Of a DNA stretch of 64,000 bases, positions 17,079-26,646 are shown one piece after another (the stretch's first letter is position 1; the number at the start of each line of letters is the position of its first letter). The stretch is from Glaciecola sp048820975. GTDB lineage: Bacteria > Pseudomonadota > Gammaproteobacteria > Enterobacterales > Alteromonadaceae. The stretch is taken from positions 496,001 to 560,000 of the forward strand of contig NZ_JBMEUF010000001.1 of the NCBI RefSeq assembly GCF_048820975.1. Direction: 5' to 3'. The translations under genes and the position numbers were made by a program. Below the pieces are notes generated by a model that did no database searches, had not been told where the DNA came from, and saw only the letters and a program-made list of their open reading frames with translations.

Positions 17079-19727
17079 ATGTCTGATAATGCCAACGAAA
17101 TTTCTCCCATTAACATTGAAGAAGAATTAAAAAATTCTTACCTTGATTACGCTATGAGTGTAATTGTAGGGCGTGCCTTACCTGATGTAAGAGACGGTTT
17201 GAAACCTGTTCATCGCCGCGTATTATTTGCAATGAATGAACTTAAAAACGATTTCAATAAGCCTTATAAAAAATCCGCAAGGGTTGTTGGTGACGTAATC
17301 GGTAAGTATCACCCACATGGTGACTCAGCGGTTTACGATACCATTGTTCGTATGGCTCAGCCTTTCTCACTTCGCTACATGTTAGTTGACGGCCAAGGTA
17401 ACTTTGGTTCAGTAGATGGAGACTCAGCCGCAGCAATGCGTTATACCGAAATACGTATGGCAAAAATTGCGCATGAATTACTGGCTGACTTAGACAAAGA
17501 AACCGTTAACTTTGTACCTAACTATGATGGCCAAGAGCACATTCCAGAAGTGCTGCCAACTAAAGTACCTAACCTATTAGTAAATGGCTCGTCAGGTATT
17601 GCTGTTGGTATGGCAACAAATATACCGCCACACAACTTAAATGAAGTTATTAACGGTACTATCGCATTAATTGAAAACCCTGATATGTCGATTGAAGACT
17701 TAATCGAATATATTCCAGGTCCAGATTTCCCAACGGCAGCGATTATTAGTGGTCGCCAAGGCATTATCAACGCTTATAAAACGGGCCGAGGTAAAATCTA
17801 TTTACGTGCGAAAGCTGAAATAGAAACAGAAGATAATGGTAAAGAAACTATTATTGTTCATGAAATTCCATACCAAGTTAATAAAGCTCGCTTAATTGAA
17901 AAAATTGCTGAGCTAGTTAAAGAGAAGAAGGTTGAAGGTGTTTCTGCTTTACGCGACGAGTCTGATAAAGATGGCATGCGTATTGTTATTGAAGTTAAGC
18001 GTAATGAATCTGCTGAAGTATTATTAAACCACTTATACTCCTTGACCCAGTTACAAACTGTGTTCGGCATCAATATGGTTGCCTTAGATAAAACACAGCC
18101 TAAAGTATTTAACTTAAAAGAAGTACTTGAAGCGTTTGTTTTACATCGCCGTGAAGTAGTAACTCGTCGTACCGTATACGAGCTTAAAAAAGCCCGTGAC
18201 CGAGCTCATATATTAGAAGGCTTAGCTATAGCCCTTGTTAATATTGACCCGATCATTGAACTAATTAAAGCTTCTAAAAGCCCTGCTGATGCTAAAATGG
18301 CATTAGTAGCAAGTGGTTGGGATTTAGGTGATGTATCGCAAATGCTTGAAAGAGCAGGTGACGATGCGGCGCGTCCTGATTGGTTAGCTGACGAATACGG
18401 TATTCGCGATGGTTTGTACTATTTAACCGACGAGCAAGCGCAAGCTATTCTAGATTTACGTTTGAACAAGTTAACCGGCTTAGAGCATGATAAAATTCTT
18501 GCTGAATACCGTGATTTGATTGACGTAATTGCGGAACTTTTAGAAATTTTAGGCAGCTCTGTACGTTTAATGGAAGTAATTACAGAAGAATTAGTCAAAG
18601 TTAGAGACGAATTTGGTGATGAACGCCGTACTGAAATAACCGCAGCTAGCCACGACATTGATATTGAAGACCTAATTGAGCGCGAAGAAGTTGTTGTTAC
18701 ACTTTCACGTGAAGGTTACGTTAAGTATCAAAAACTGTCAGATTACGAAGCGCAGCGTCGTGGTGGTAAAGGTAAGTCAGCAACGAAGATGAAAGATGAA
18801 GATTTCATTGAACGATTACTGGTTGCTAATACTCACGATCACATTTTATGCTTCTCAACGCGTGGGCGCTTATATTGGTTGAAAGTGTATCAACTGCCAT
18901 TAGCTAGCCGAAATGCGCGTGGCCGTCCTATTGTTAATATTCTTCCATTAGAAGAAAACGAACGTATTACTGCAATACTGCCGATTCAAGAGTTTGAAGC
19001 AGGTAAATTTGTATTTATGGCAACGGCAAACGGAACAGTTAAGAAAACTGAATTGACTTTATATTCACGTCCACGAGCTAACGGTATTATTGCTGTAAAC
19101 CTAAATGACGGTGACGAACTTATTGGCGTAGATTTAACTGACGGAAGCAGCGAAATTATGCTCTTCTCAGATGCTGGTAAAGTAGTGCGTTTCTCTGAAG
19201 AACAAGTAAGAGCAATGGGCAGAACAGCTTCAGGTGTTCGCGGTATTAGAATTGGTGAAGACGAACGTGTTGTATCTTTGATTGTACCGTCAAGCGATGG
19301 TGACATACTTACCGCTACAGAAAATGGCTATGGTAAACGTACACCAGTTTCTGAATACCCAGCTAAGAGCCGTGCAACGAAAGGTGTTGTTTCAATCAAG
19401 GTTTCTGAACGTAACGGCTCAGTAGTTGGCGCTGTTCAAGTTGATGAAAGCAATGAAATGATGCTAATTAGCGACCAAGGCACATTAGTAAGAACGCGCG
19501 TTTCTGAAGTATCGTGTGTGGGTCGAAATACTCAAGGTGTTCGTTTAATTAGAACAGTTGAGGGTGAGCATGTAGTAGGGCTCCAGAAAATTGATGAAGT
19601 AATTGAAGCAGAAGAGCTCGAAGAAGCTGAACTTGATCAAGAAACATCAGAAACTACAGTAGATTCATCTGGCGACAAACCGTCGGATTCACAAGAAAGT
19701 GACCAAGCGCCTGACACAGAAGCTTAA
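17079..19727 (+). CDS. gyrA: DNA gyrase subunit A
   Basis: GyrA is the breakage-reunion subunit of the type II topoisomerase that supercoils DNA. In the 882-residue protein the active-site tyrosine is Tyr 122 (AAMRYTEIR). The quinolone-determining region HPHGDSAVYDTI keeps Ser 83 and Asp 87, the wild-type, sensitive residues. The C-terminal beta-pinwheel begins near residue 530 and carries the GyrA box QRRGGKG (about 558). An acidic tail follows (after about 845), as in E. coli, where it modulates supercoiling. An AAAAGGAA ribosome-binding site precedes the ATG, and a terminator follows. Confidence 0.98.
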   Translation: MSDNANEISPINIEEELKNSYLDYAMSVIVGRALPDVRDGLKPVHRRVLFAMNELKNDFNKPYKKSARVVGDVIGKYHPHGDSAVYDTIVRMAQPFSLRYMLVDGQGNFGSVDGDSAAAMRYTEIRMAKIAHELLADLDKETVNFVPNYDGQEHIPEVLPTKVPNLLVNGSSGIAVGMATNIPPHNLNEVINGTIALIENPDMSIEDLIEYIPGPDFPTAAIISGRQGIINAYKTGRGKIYLRAKAEIETEDNGKETIIVHEIPYQVNKARLIEKIAELVKEKKVEGVSALRDESDKDGMRIVIEVKRNESAEVLLNHLYSLTQLQTVFGINMVALDKTQPKVFNLKEVLEAFVLHRREVVTRRTVYELKKARDRAHILEGLAIALVNIDPIIELIKASKSPADAKMALVASGWDLGDVSQMLERAGDDAARPDWLADEYGIRDGLYYLTDEQAQAILDLRLNKLTGLEHDKILAEYRDLIDVIAELLEILGSSVRLMEVITEELVKVRDEFGDERRTEITAASHDIDIEDLIEREEVVVTLSREGYVKYQKLSDYEAQRRGGKGKSATKMKDEDFIERLLVANTHDHILCFSTRGRLYWLKVYQLPLASRNARGRPIVNILPLEENERITAILPIQEFEAGKFVFMATANGTVKKTELTLYSRPRANGIIAVNLNDGDELIGVDLTDGSSEIMLFSDAGKVVRFSEEQVRAMGRTASGVRGIRIGEDERVVSLIVPSSDGDILTATENGYGKRTPVSEYPAKSRATKGVVSIKVSERNGSVVGAVQVDESNEMMLISDQGTLVRTRVSEVSCVGRNTQGVRLIRTVEGEHVVGLQKIDEVIEAEELEEAELDQETSETTVDSSGDKPSDSQESDQAPDTEA

Positions 19728-19755
19728 ATTTGGTTAACAATGTGAAACTTTGAAA

Positions 19756-19791
19756 AGGGCAGCTAAGGTATTTATACCGCTGCCTTTTTTT
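19756..19791 (+). terminator. Rho-independent terminator after gyrA
   Basis: AGGGCAGC pairs with GCTGCCTT, enclosing a second GGTAT/ATACC stem, followed by seven Ts. It sits 28 bases after gyrA and just before the serC ribosome-binding site, separating the two transcripts. Confidence 0.9.
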
Positions 19792-19806
19792 ACGTAGGAA
19801 ATCTCA

Positions 19807-20889
19807 ATGAGTATATATAACTTTAGCGCGGGGCCAGCAGCATTGCCCCAGGCAGTATTAAAAAAAGCCCAAGCAGAATTACTTGACTGGAATGGGCAGG
19901 GCACTTCGGTAATGGAAGTTAGCCACAGAGGTAAACCTTTTATTGCTGTTGCTGATAAAGCCGAAGCTGATCTTAGGCAGTTACTTTCAGTACCTGATAA
20001 TTATAAAGTGCTGTTTTTGCAAGGTGGTGGACGCGCACAATTTTTCGCAGTGCCCTTAAATCTTGCCAAACGCGGTGACTTCGCCCAGCATTTAGTGTCA
20101 GGGCAGTGGTCTAAAGGGGCTGTAGCTGAAGCTTCTAAATACATGCGTAGTGATGTAGTAGCGAGCAACTATGAAAAAGATGGCAATATTTTTGTTTCAG
20201 ATCCAAGCATGTGGTCAGTGGATCCAAATGCCGCTTATTTTCATTACTGCCCTAATGAAACGGTAGATGGTATTGAAATTAGCTGGGTACCCAAAACAGG
20301 TGATGTTCCGCTAGTTGCTGATATGTCATCAAATATATTGTCAAAACAAATTAATATTGCCGATTACGGTATTGTGTATGCTGGTGCACAAAAAAATATT
20401 GGTCCTTCAGGATTAGCGGTAGTTATTGTTAGAGATGACTTATTGTCATACAGCCGCGCTGATACCCCTGCCATATATGATTATGCGCTACAAGCTAAAA
20501 AAGATAGCATGTACAATACACCACCTACCTTCTCATGGTATTTAGCGGGTTTAGTTTTTGAGTGGTTGCTTGAGCAAGGAGGCATTCAAAATATTGAAGC
20601 TATGAATGCAAAGAAATCATTAACCCTTTACGACTGTATTGATTCAAGCTCTCTTTATACCAATCATGTTGCGCCGCAATATCGTTCAAGAATGAACGTT
20701 GGTTTTCACTTAGCTGATACCAGCTTAAATGACGCGTTTTTAAGTGCCGCTGATAAAGCTGGCTTGAAAGCGCTAAAAGGGCATCGTGATGTTGGCGGCA
20801 TGAGAGCAAGTATATATAACGCAATGCCTTTAGATGGCGTTGTGGCACTTACTGAGTTTATGCGCGAATTTGAAAGGACGAAAGGCTAA
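19807..20889 (+). CDS. serC: Phosphoserine aminotransferase
   Basis: SerC transaminates 3-phosphohydroxypyruvate to phosphoserine and also acts in pyridoxal phosphate synthesis. The 360-residue class V aminotransferase opens with YNFSAGPAALP, binds PLP phosphate through GGGRAQF, and has the Schiff-base lysine in YAGAQKNIGPSG (about residue 197). The final block GHRDVGGMRASIYNAMP is also typical. The stop TAA overlaps the aroA start (TAATG), giving the serC-aroA coupling known from E. coli. Confidence 0.97.
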   Translation: MSIYNFSAGPAALPQAVLKKAQAELLDWNGQGTSVMEVSHRGKPFIAVADKAEADLRQLLSVPDNYKVLFLQGGGRAQFFAVPLNLAKRGDFAQHLVSGQWSKGAVAEASKYMRSDVVASNYEKDGNIFVSDPSMWSVDPNAAYFHYCPNETVDGIEISWVPKTGDVPLVADMSSNILSKQINIADYGIVYAGAQKNIGPSGLAVVIVRDDLLSYSRADTPAIYDYALQAKKDSMYNTPPTFSWYLAGLVFEWLLEQGGIQNIEAMNAKKSLTLYDCIDSSSLYTNHVAPQYRSRMNVGFHLADTSLNDAFLSAADKAGLKALKGHRDVGGMRASIYNAMPLDGVVALTEFMREFERTKG

Positions 20890-22178
20890 TGGAACAACTA
20901 ACTCTATCCCCAGTAAAAGAAGTTTCGGGACAGGTAAATTTGCCAGGAAGTAAGAGTTTATCAAATAGAGCCTTACTGCTTGCAGCCTTAAGCAAAGGGC
21001 AAACACGCCTTACTAACTTACTTGACAGTGACGACATAAAACACATGTTGGTTGCTTTGAAGCAATTAGGCGTAAAGTATGAACTGAGTAATAACAATAC
21101 AGAATGTGTGGTAACTGGCGTTGGTGGTAAATTTTCGTCTAGCGAACCACTAAGTCTGTTTTTAGGTAATGCGGGTACTGCGATGCGCCCCCTTTGCGCC
21201 GCACTAGCATTTTCAGACGTAGACCTAGAGCTTACGGGTGAACCCCGCATGGAAGAAAGGCCAATTGGTGACTTAGCTGATGAACTAATAAATGCTGGCG
21301 CTAACATTACGTATTTAAAACAGGCGGGTTATCCCCCTTTAGCAATTAAGCCGGCTGAAATTACCACCAGCGAATTTGAAATTGATGGTAGCGTGTCTAG
21401 TCAATTTTTAACTGCGCTTCTAATGGCTGCACCTTTGTTGCAAAGGCCTATTCGTATTAAAATTAAAGGCACCTTAGTTTCTAAGCCTTACATTGATATT
21501 ACCTTAGATAGCATGGCTAAATTTGGTGTTAATGTGCAAAACAACGAATACGCTGAATTTATAATAGACGGTGAGCAGTTTTACACGGCACCTGAGCACT
21601 TTCTTGTGGAGGGTGACGCTTCATCGGCATCTTATTTTTTAGCGGCGGCTGCGGTTAAGGGTGGCACTATTAAAGTAACGGGTATTGGTAAAAGCAGTAT
21701 TCAAGGTGATATTGCATTTGCTGACGTTCTTGAAAAAATGGGAGCGAAGGTAAACTGGGAAGCTGATAGTATTAGTGTTACAGCCAATGAATTGCATGCA
21801 GTTAATATGGATATGAATCATATCCCTGATGCGGCAATGACTATAGGTACCGTGGCTTTGTTCGCTAAAGGTACTACACGTATATCTAATATTTATAATT
21901 GGCGAGTTAAAGAAACCGACCGTTTATTTGCAATGGCCACTGAATTACGCAAAGTAGGAGCAGAGGTTATAGAGGGCGAAGATTTTATACAAATTACGCC
22001 GCCTGATGTAATTAAGCACGCAGAAATTGATACTTATAACGACCATCGAATTGCTATGTGCTTTTCGCTTGTTGCCTTAGATGACAACTGCGGGATAACG
22101 ATTAACGACCCTAAGTGCACAGCTAAAACTTTTCCTAACTATTTTGATGAATTTAATAGAGTGTGCCAAAAAGCATAA
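20889..22178 (+). CDS. aroA: EPSP synthase
   Basis: AroA transfers the enolpyruvyl group of PEP to shikimate 3-phosphate in the shikimate pathway. The 429-residue protein has the PEP-binding motif LFLGNAGTAMRPL (about residues 89-101), SLSNRALLLAA near the N-terminus, and the C-terminal NDHRIAM motif. The segment matches class I, glyphosate-sensitive enzymes (GNAGTAMRPL), going by family knowledge. Translation is coupled to serC. A terminator follows 22 bases after the stop, so cmk has its own promoter. Confidence 0.97.
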   Translation: MEQLTLSPVKEVSGQVNLPGSKSLSNRALLLAALSKGQTRLTNLLDSDDIKHMLVALKQLGVKYELSNNNTECVVTGVGGKFSSSEPLSLFLGNAGTAMRPLCAALAFSDVDLELTGEPRMEERPIGDLADELINAGANITYLKQAGYPPLAIKPAEITTSEFEIDGSVSSQFLTALLMAAPLLQRPIRIKIKGTLVSKPYIDITLDSMAKFGVNVQNNEYAEFIIDGEQFYTAPEHFLVEGDASSASYFLAAAAVKGGTIKVTGIGKSSIQGDIAFADVLEKMGAKVNWEADSISVTANELHAVNMDMNHIPDAAMTIGTVALFAKGTTRISNIYNWRVKETDRLFAMATELRKVGAEVIEGEDFIQITPPDVIKHAEIDTYNDHRIAMCFSLVALDDNCGITINDPKCTAKTFPNYFDEFNRVCQKA

Positions 22179-22200
22179 ACTGTACTTTATTTTAGATTTT

Positions 22201-22234
22201 AAAAGCTCCATTGACGCAGTCATGGAGCTTTTTT
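22201..22234 (+). terminator. Rho-independent terminator after aroA
   Basis: AAAAGCTCCAT and ATGGAGCTTTTTT form an 11-base stem with a ten-base loop and a T run. Confidence 0.92.
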
Positions 22235-22345
22235 ATTGCCCATTTGCTTATAAATACTAATTGAAAGCCAGTTTAGGTGCTGTGGCGTTGCACTATTTAT
22301 TGAGGGGCGTATAATCGCCGCGATTTTGAGTAACAGGAAATATTT

Positions 22346-23026
22346 ATGCAAACAACGCATATAGTCACCGTTGACGGTCCTAGCGGGGCTGGGAAAGGCA
22401 CTTTGAGCAGCATGTTAGCTGATTCATATCAATGGCATTTCCTTGATAGCGGTGCAATATATCGTGTACTAGCGGTAGCCGCATTACACCATGGAATGGA
22501 ACTTGATGATATAGATGGCCTAACACCATTAGCCACAGGCTTAGATGTTACGTTTGATGTAACAAATAATGGCCATCGTATTATTTTAGAAGGTGAGGAT
22601 GTTACTGATGATATTCGCACCGAAGAAGTGGGAAGTGCAGCTTCAAAAGTAGCTGCAATACCGCTTGTACGTGAGGCGCTGTTGCGTCGTCAACGTGCGT
22701 TTTCTCAACCACCTGGATTAATTGCCGACGGAAGAGATATGGGAACGGTTGTTTTCCCAGATGCCGTAGCTAAAATATTTTTGAGCGCTAGCGCAGAGGT
22801 TAGGGCGCAAAGGCGTTATGAACAGTTGAAAGCTATGGGTCAAGATGTTAGACTATCGCGCCTTTTGGCGGATATACAAGCAAGAGATGAACGAGATTTG
22901 AACAGAAGTACGTCACCTCTTCTTGCAGCAGATGATGCATTAATAATTGATTCTTCTGCCATGAATATAGCGCAAGTTTTTGAAAAAGCAAAACAATTTA
23001 TAGATTCAAAATTGTTTGGTGAGTAG
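22346..23026 (+). CDS. cmk: Cytidylate kinase
   Basis: Cmk phosphorylates CMP and dCMP to their diphosphates. The 226-residue P-loop kinase has VDGPSGAGKGTLS (residues 8-20), the CMP-binding insert segment with IADGRDMGTVVFPDA (about residues 128-142) and the RDERDLNRSTSPL lid region. It sits immediately upstream of rpsA, as in almost all gammaproteobacteria. An ACAGGAAA ribosome-binding site precedes the ATG. The 110 bases after it form the rpsA leader, where autoregulation by S1 would act. Confidence 0.96.
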   Translation: MQTTHIVTVDGPSGAGKGTLSSMLADSYQWHFLDSGAIYRVLAVAALHHGMELDDIDGLTPLATGLDVTFDVTNNGHRIILEGEDVTDDIRTEEVGSAASKVAAIPLVREALLRRQRAFSQPPGLIADGRDMGTVVFPDAVAKIFLSASAEVRAQRRYEQLKAMGQDVRLSRLLADIQARDERDLNRSTSPLLAADDALIIDSSAMNIAQVFEKAKQFIDSKLFGE

Positions 23027-23126
23027 CAAGAACTTGCAATTGAAAACCGAGTTTAGGATGAATTTGGTATTTTTTAATAACCCCGTCGTTCTGGATCGAA
23101 TGGTCGGATTAACTTAGAATTTAAAT

Positions 23127-24800
23127 ATGACTGAAAATTTTGCACAACTTTTTGAAGAAAGCCTCCAGCAATTAGAAACGCGTCCCGGCGCTATTGTAAA
23201 AGGTACTGTAGTATCAATCGATAAAGACATCGTACTTGTAGATGCTGGACTAAAATCAGAGAGTGCTATCCCTGTTGAGCAGTTTAAAGCGCTTGATGGG
23301 TCACTTGAAATCGCAGTTGGCGACACAGTAGATGTTGCTCTAGACGCAGTTGAAGACGGTTTCGGTGAAACTATTCTATCTCGTGAAAAAGCTAAGCGCC
23401 ACGAAGCTTGGGTTGAGCTTGAAAAAGCATACGACGAGAAAGAAACTATTAAAGGTGTTATTAACGGTAAAGTTAAAGGCGGCTTTACGGTTGAAGTTAA
23501 CACAGTTCGCGCATTCTTACCTGGTTCATTAGTTGACGTACGTCCAGTACGTGAAACAAACCACCTAGAAGGCAAAGAGCTAGAGTTTAAAGTAATCAAG
23601 TTAGACGCTAAACGCAACAACGTTGTTGTTTCTCGTCGTGCTGTAATTGAAGCGGAAAGCAGTGCTGAGCGCGATCAATTGTTAGCTAACTTGGAAGAAG
23701 GTGATGAAGTTAAAGGTATCGTTAAGAACCTAACTGACTACGGAGCATTCGTAGATTTAGGCGGTGTTGACGGTCTACTTCACATCACAGATATGGCTTG
23801 GAAGCGTGTTAAGCACCCAAGTGAAATCGTAAATGTTGGTGATGAAATCAACGTTAAAGTTCTTAAGTTCGACAAAGATAAGTCTCGCGTATCATTAGGT
23901 ATGAAGCAAATGGGCAGCGATCCATGGCAAGAAATTGCTAACCGTTACCCAGAAGGCGCTAAGCTTAGCGGTGCAGTTACTAACCTTACTGATTACGGTT
24001 GTTTTGTTGAAATTGAAGACGGCGTTGAAGGTTTGGTTCACGTTTCAGAAATGGACTGGACTAACAAAAACATTCACCCATCTAAAGTTGTTAACCTAGG
24101 TGACGTTGTAAACGTTATGGTTCTTGAAATAGACGAAGAACGTCGTCGTATTTCTTTAGGCCTTAAACAGTGCATCGACAACCCTTGGGAAACGTTTGCT
24201 AAGTCTTACGAGAAAGGCGACAAGGTATCAGGTAAGATCAAGTCAATCACTGACTTCGGTATCTTTATCGGCCTAGACGGCGGCATCGATGGACTTGTTC
24301 ACTTATCTGACATTTCATGGCAGAAACAAGGTGAAGAAGCAGTTCGCGAATATAAGAAAGGCGATGAAATTAGTGCAGTAGTACTACAAGTTGACCCTGA
24401 GCGCGAGCGTATTTCTTTAGGTGTTAAACAAATCGAAGAAGATCCGTTCAATAAGTATCTGACAGATAACAAGAAAGGTGCTATTGTTAATGGAACTGTA
24501 ATCGAGGCCGATGCTAAAGGTGTAACTGTACAACTAGCTGAAGAAGTTGAAGGTTATATCCGCATTGGTGACTTAGCTCGTGAAAGAGTTGAAGACGCAA
24601 GTGAAGTTGTGAAAGTAGGCGAAACTATTGACGCAAAATACACTGGTGTTGACCGTAAGAATCGCGTAATTAATTTGTCAGTGAAAGCTAAAGATCAAGC
24701 AGATGAGAAAGAAGCGCTTGATAAAGTGAATAACCAGACTGAAGATGCTGGCTTTGCTAACGCAATGGCAGAAGCATTTAAAGCTGCAAAAGGCGAGTAA
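23127..24800 (+). CDS. rpsA: 30S ribosomal protein S1
   Basis: S1 unfolds mRNA and places it on the 30S subunit, chiefly for transcripts with weak ribosome-binding sites. The 557-residue product contains six S1/OB repeats starting near residues 20, 105, 190, 277, 364 and 451; the repeated DYGAFVDLGGVDGLLH / DYGCFVEIEDGVEGLVH / DFGIFIGLDGGIDGLVH blocks are plain. Length equals E. coli S1. Codon use is markedly biased (GGT, CGT, AAC), in line with high expression. It is followed by a terminator and ihfB. Confidence 0.98.
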   Translation: MTENFAQLFEESLQQLETRPGAIVKGTVVSIDKDIVLVDAGLKSESAIPVEQFKALDGSLEIAVGDTVDVALDAVEDGFGETILSREKAKRHEAWVELEKAYDEKETIKGVINGKVKGGFTVEVNTVRAFLPGSLVDVRPVRETNHLEGKELEFKVIKLDAKRNNVVVSRRAVIEAESSAERDQLLANLEEGDEVKGIVKNLTDYGAFVDLGGVDGLLHITDMAWKRVKHPSEIVNVGDEINVKVLKFDKDKSRVSLGMKQMGSDPWQEIANRYPEGAKLSGAVTNLTDYGCFVEIEDGVEGLVHVSEMDWTNKNIHPSKVVNLGDVVNVMVLEIDEERRRISLGLKQCIDNPWETFAKSYEKGDKVSGKIKSITDFGIFIGLDGGIDGLVHLSDISWQKQGEEAVREYKKGDEISAVVLQVDPERERISLGVKQIEEDPFNKYLTDNKKGAIVNGTVIEADAKGVTVQLAEEVEGYIRIGDLARERVEDASEVVKVGETIDAKYTGVDRKNRVINLSVKAKDQADEKEALDKVNNQTEDAGFANAMAEAFKAAKGE

Positions 24801-24811
24801 TTGCTCTATTC

Positions 24812-24840
24812 GGAGCGGCTAATCTAGCCGCTCCTTCTTA
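24812..24840 (+). terminator. Terminator after rpsA
   Basis: GGAGCGGCT and AGCCGCTCC form a perfect nine-base GC-rich stem with loop AATCT, followed by the imperfect T tract TTCTT. Confidence 0.85.
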
Positions 24841-24897
24841 CACCTTTCACACTCGGTTACCCAATACATTGTACCTATACTAATATTGGAGATACAC

Positions 24898-25176
24898 GTG
24901 ACCAAATCAGAACTTATTGAACGTTTAGCACTTAAGACCGGCGAATTACAAGGCCGTGATTTAGAAAATTCAGTAAAAGAATTACTCGAGCAAATGGCTC
25001 AAACACTCCAGCGTGGCGACAGAATAGAGATACGTGGTTTTGGTAGCTTCTCATTGCATTACCGTGCCCCTAGAGTTGGCCGCAACCCTAAAACCGGCGA
25101 TAAAGTTGAGCTTACAGGCAAACATGTTCCTCACTTTAAAGCAGGCAAAGAATTGCGCGATAGAGTAGACTTATAA
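24898..25176 (+). CDS. ihfB: Integration host factor beta subunit
   Basis: IhfB is one subunit of the heterodimeric, DNA-bending nucleoid protein IHF. I start at GTG 24898 (product MTKSELIERLALKTG) because it matches the E. coli N-terminus and TTGGAG lies 6 bases upstream; a TTG at 24886 falls inside that ribosome-binding site. The 92-residue protein contains the beta-arm RVGRNPKTGDKVELTGK with the DNA-intercalating proline, followed by VPHFKAGKELRDRV. rpsA-ihfB-lapAB is the conserved order. Confidence 0.96.
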   Translation: MTKSELIERLALKTGELQGRDLENSVKELLEQMAQTLQRGDRIEIRGFGSFSLHYRAPRVGRNPKTGDKVELTGKHVPHFKAGKELRDRVDL

Positions 25177-25212
25177 GCAATTCTAAAAATTTGAACAAGT
25201 AGTAGGATTAGT

Positions 25213-25476
25213 ATGAAAGGAATTGTCCTGGTCATCTTGGTAATATTCATGTTGCTAACAGCGATTGTTGTTGGCTCCAGAAATGCTGATGTGGTCACTA
25301 TTAATTATTTGATTGCCCAAGTTGACATGCGCATATCTACTTTTATGGTAGTTTGCTTATTTGTTGGTTTTTTCATTGGTGTATCAACAATTTTAACCAA
25401 ATATTTATCTTTAAAAGTGCGTTTTGCCAGTTTAAAGAAACGTTTAGACAAATTATCTGTTGAAAAGTCGTCGTAG
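25213..25476 (+). CDS. lapA: LapA, LPS assembly-linked membrane protein
   Basis: An 87-residue DUF1049-type protein with two transmembrane helices (about 3-21 and 43-62) and a basic coiled C-terminal tail (SLKVRFASLKKRLDKL). In E. coli LapA is co-encoded with LapB and is thought to assist in controlling lipopolysaccharide synthesis. lapB begins at the base after its stop, so the two are translationally linked. The AGTAGGATTAGT sequence upstream provides a modest ribosome-binding site. Confidence 0.9.
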   Translation: MKGIVLVILVIFMLLTAIVVGSRNADVVTINYLIAQVDMRISTFMVVCLFVGFFIGVSTILTKYLSLKVRFASLKKRLDKLSVEKSS

Positions 25477-26646
25477 ATGCTAGAACTACTTTTTTTATTG
25501 CTTCCTGTTGCTGCCGCTTACGGTTGGGTAATGGGACGCAATAGTTTACGCAGTGCTCAGCGTAAACAATCCTCCATTTTATCTACTCATTATTACAAAG
25601 GCTTAAACTTCTTATTGTCAGATCAACCTGACAAAGCTGTTGATACCCTTATAAAAATGATTAGTGTAAACAATGACACTATAGAAACGCATATTGCGAT
25701 GGGGAACTTTTTTAGACACCGCGGTGAATTAGATCGCGCTATAAGAGTTCATCAAAACCTGATCAGCCGTGACGAAATAAGTAAACGCCAAGAAGCATTA
25801 GCCTTAGTTGAGCTTGGTACCGATTACTTATTAGCAGGATTTTTAGAGCGAGCTGAAGGCGTGTTCATTCAGTTGTTAGAAAACGACAAACACTTTTCTA
25901 TTGCTCAGCAAAAGCTTTTTAGTATTTATCAAGTTACGAAAGAGTGGAATAAAGCGGTAGATCTAGCCAGTAGAAGTCTTAAAGTCACCCCAAATGATGA
26001 GCATTTATATTTGTTGCTATCTCACTTTTATTGTGAGCAAGCCGTAGATTTAGTATCTGATGGCAAGTTAGAAGAGGCGCAAAATACGCTCAAGAAAGCT
26101 GTAATGGTTGAGGGCAAGCAAGTTAGGGCTTGGCTTGAATTAGGCAAACTTGCCGTTAAACAAGAAAACTACAGCCAAGCTATTGATTACTTAACCGAAA
26201 TTCCAAAGCGAGATTTAGATTGGTTAAGTGAAGCCATCCCTTTGTTGGAAATTAGTGCCGGTAAGTCTGATAATTGGCAGCAACTTGAAAAAATTCTTGA
26301 ACCATATTGGCAGAAGTGTGCGTCATCGTACATTGCAAAAGTAAATATTATTGCGAGAAAAGGTGATATTGAGCCAGCGGTTGAGACCTTGCTGATGCAG
26401 TTAAAACAGCACCCAACCATGCGAGGCTTTAAGTCTTTGTTGTCGTTATATCAACAATTGCTTAACGACGAACGAACGCAACAAAGTATTGAACACTTGC
26501 ACGAGCTTATTGATAAGCAAATAGCACAGCGCCCAAAATATCGTTGTCAGAGCTGCGGATTTTCGGGACGTCAGTTGTACTGGCTTTGCCCTTCATGCAA
26601 AAAATGGTCAGTTATTAAACCTATAAAAGGATTAGATGGTGAGTAG
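25477..26646 (+). CDS. lapB: LapB (YciM), regulator of LpxC turnover
   Basis: LapB is an inner-membrane-anchored TPR protein that works with FtsH and PbgA/YejM to set LpxC levels and so lipopolysaccharide output. The 389-residue protein has an N-terminal anchor (residues 1-20), about nine TPR units (35-340) and a C-terminal rubredoxin-type metal site with two CxxC pairs (CQSCGFSGRQLYWLCPSC). Its ending matches the E. coli protein in architecture and length. The stop TAG (26644-26646) lies 11 bases inside pyrF. Confidence 0.95.
   Translation: MLELLFLLLPVAAAYGWVMGRNSLRSAQRKQSSILSTHYYKGLNFLLSDQPDKAVDTLIKMISVNNDTIETHIAMGNFFRHRGELDRAIRVHQNLISRDEISKRQEALALVELGTDYLLAGFLERAEGVFIQLLENDKHFSIAQQKLFSIYQVTKEWNKAVDLASRSLKVTPNDEHLYLLLSHFYCEQAVDLVSDGKLEEAQNTLKKAVMVEGKQVRAWLELGKLAVKQENYSQAIDYLTEIPKRDLDWLSEAIPLLEISAGKSDNWQQLEKILEPYWQKCASSYIAKVNIIARKGDIEPAVETLLMQLKQHPTMRGFKSLLSLYQQLLNDERTQQSIEHLHELIDKQIAQRPKYRCQSCGFSGRQLYWLCPSCKKWSVIKPIKGLDGE

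Noticed and set aside
17254..19306. Several antisense frames within gyrA
   Set aside because: All are shadows of gyrA codon bias, with no ribosome-binding sites or recognisable protein features.
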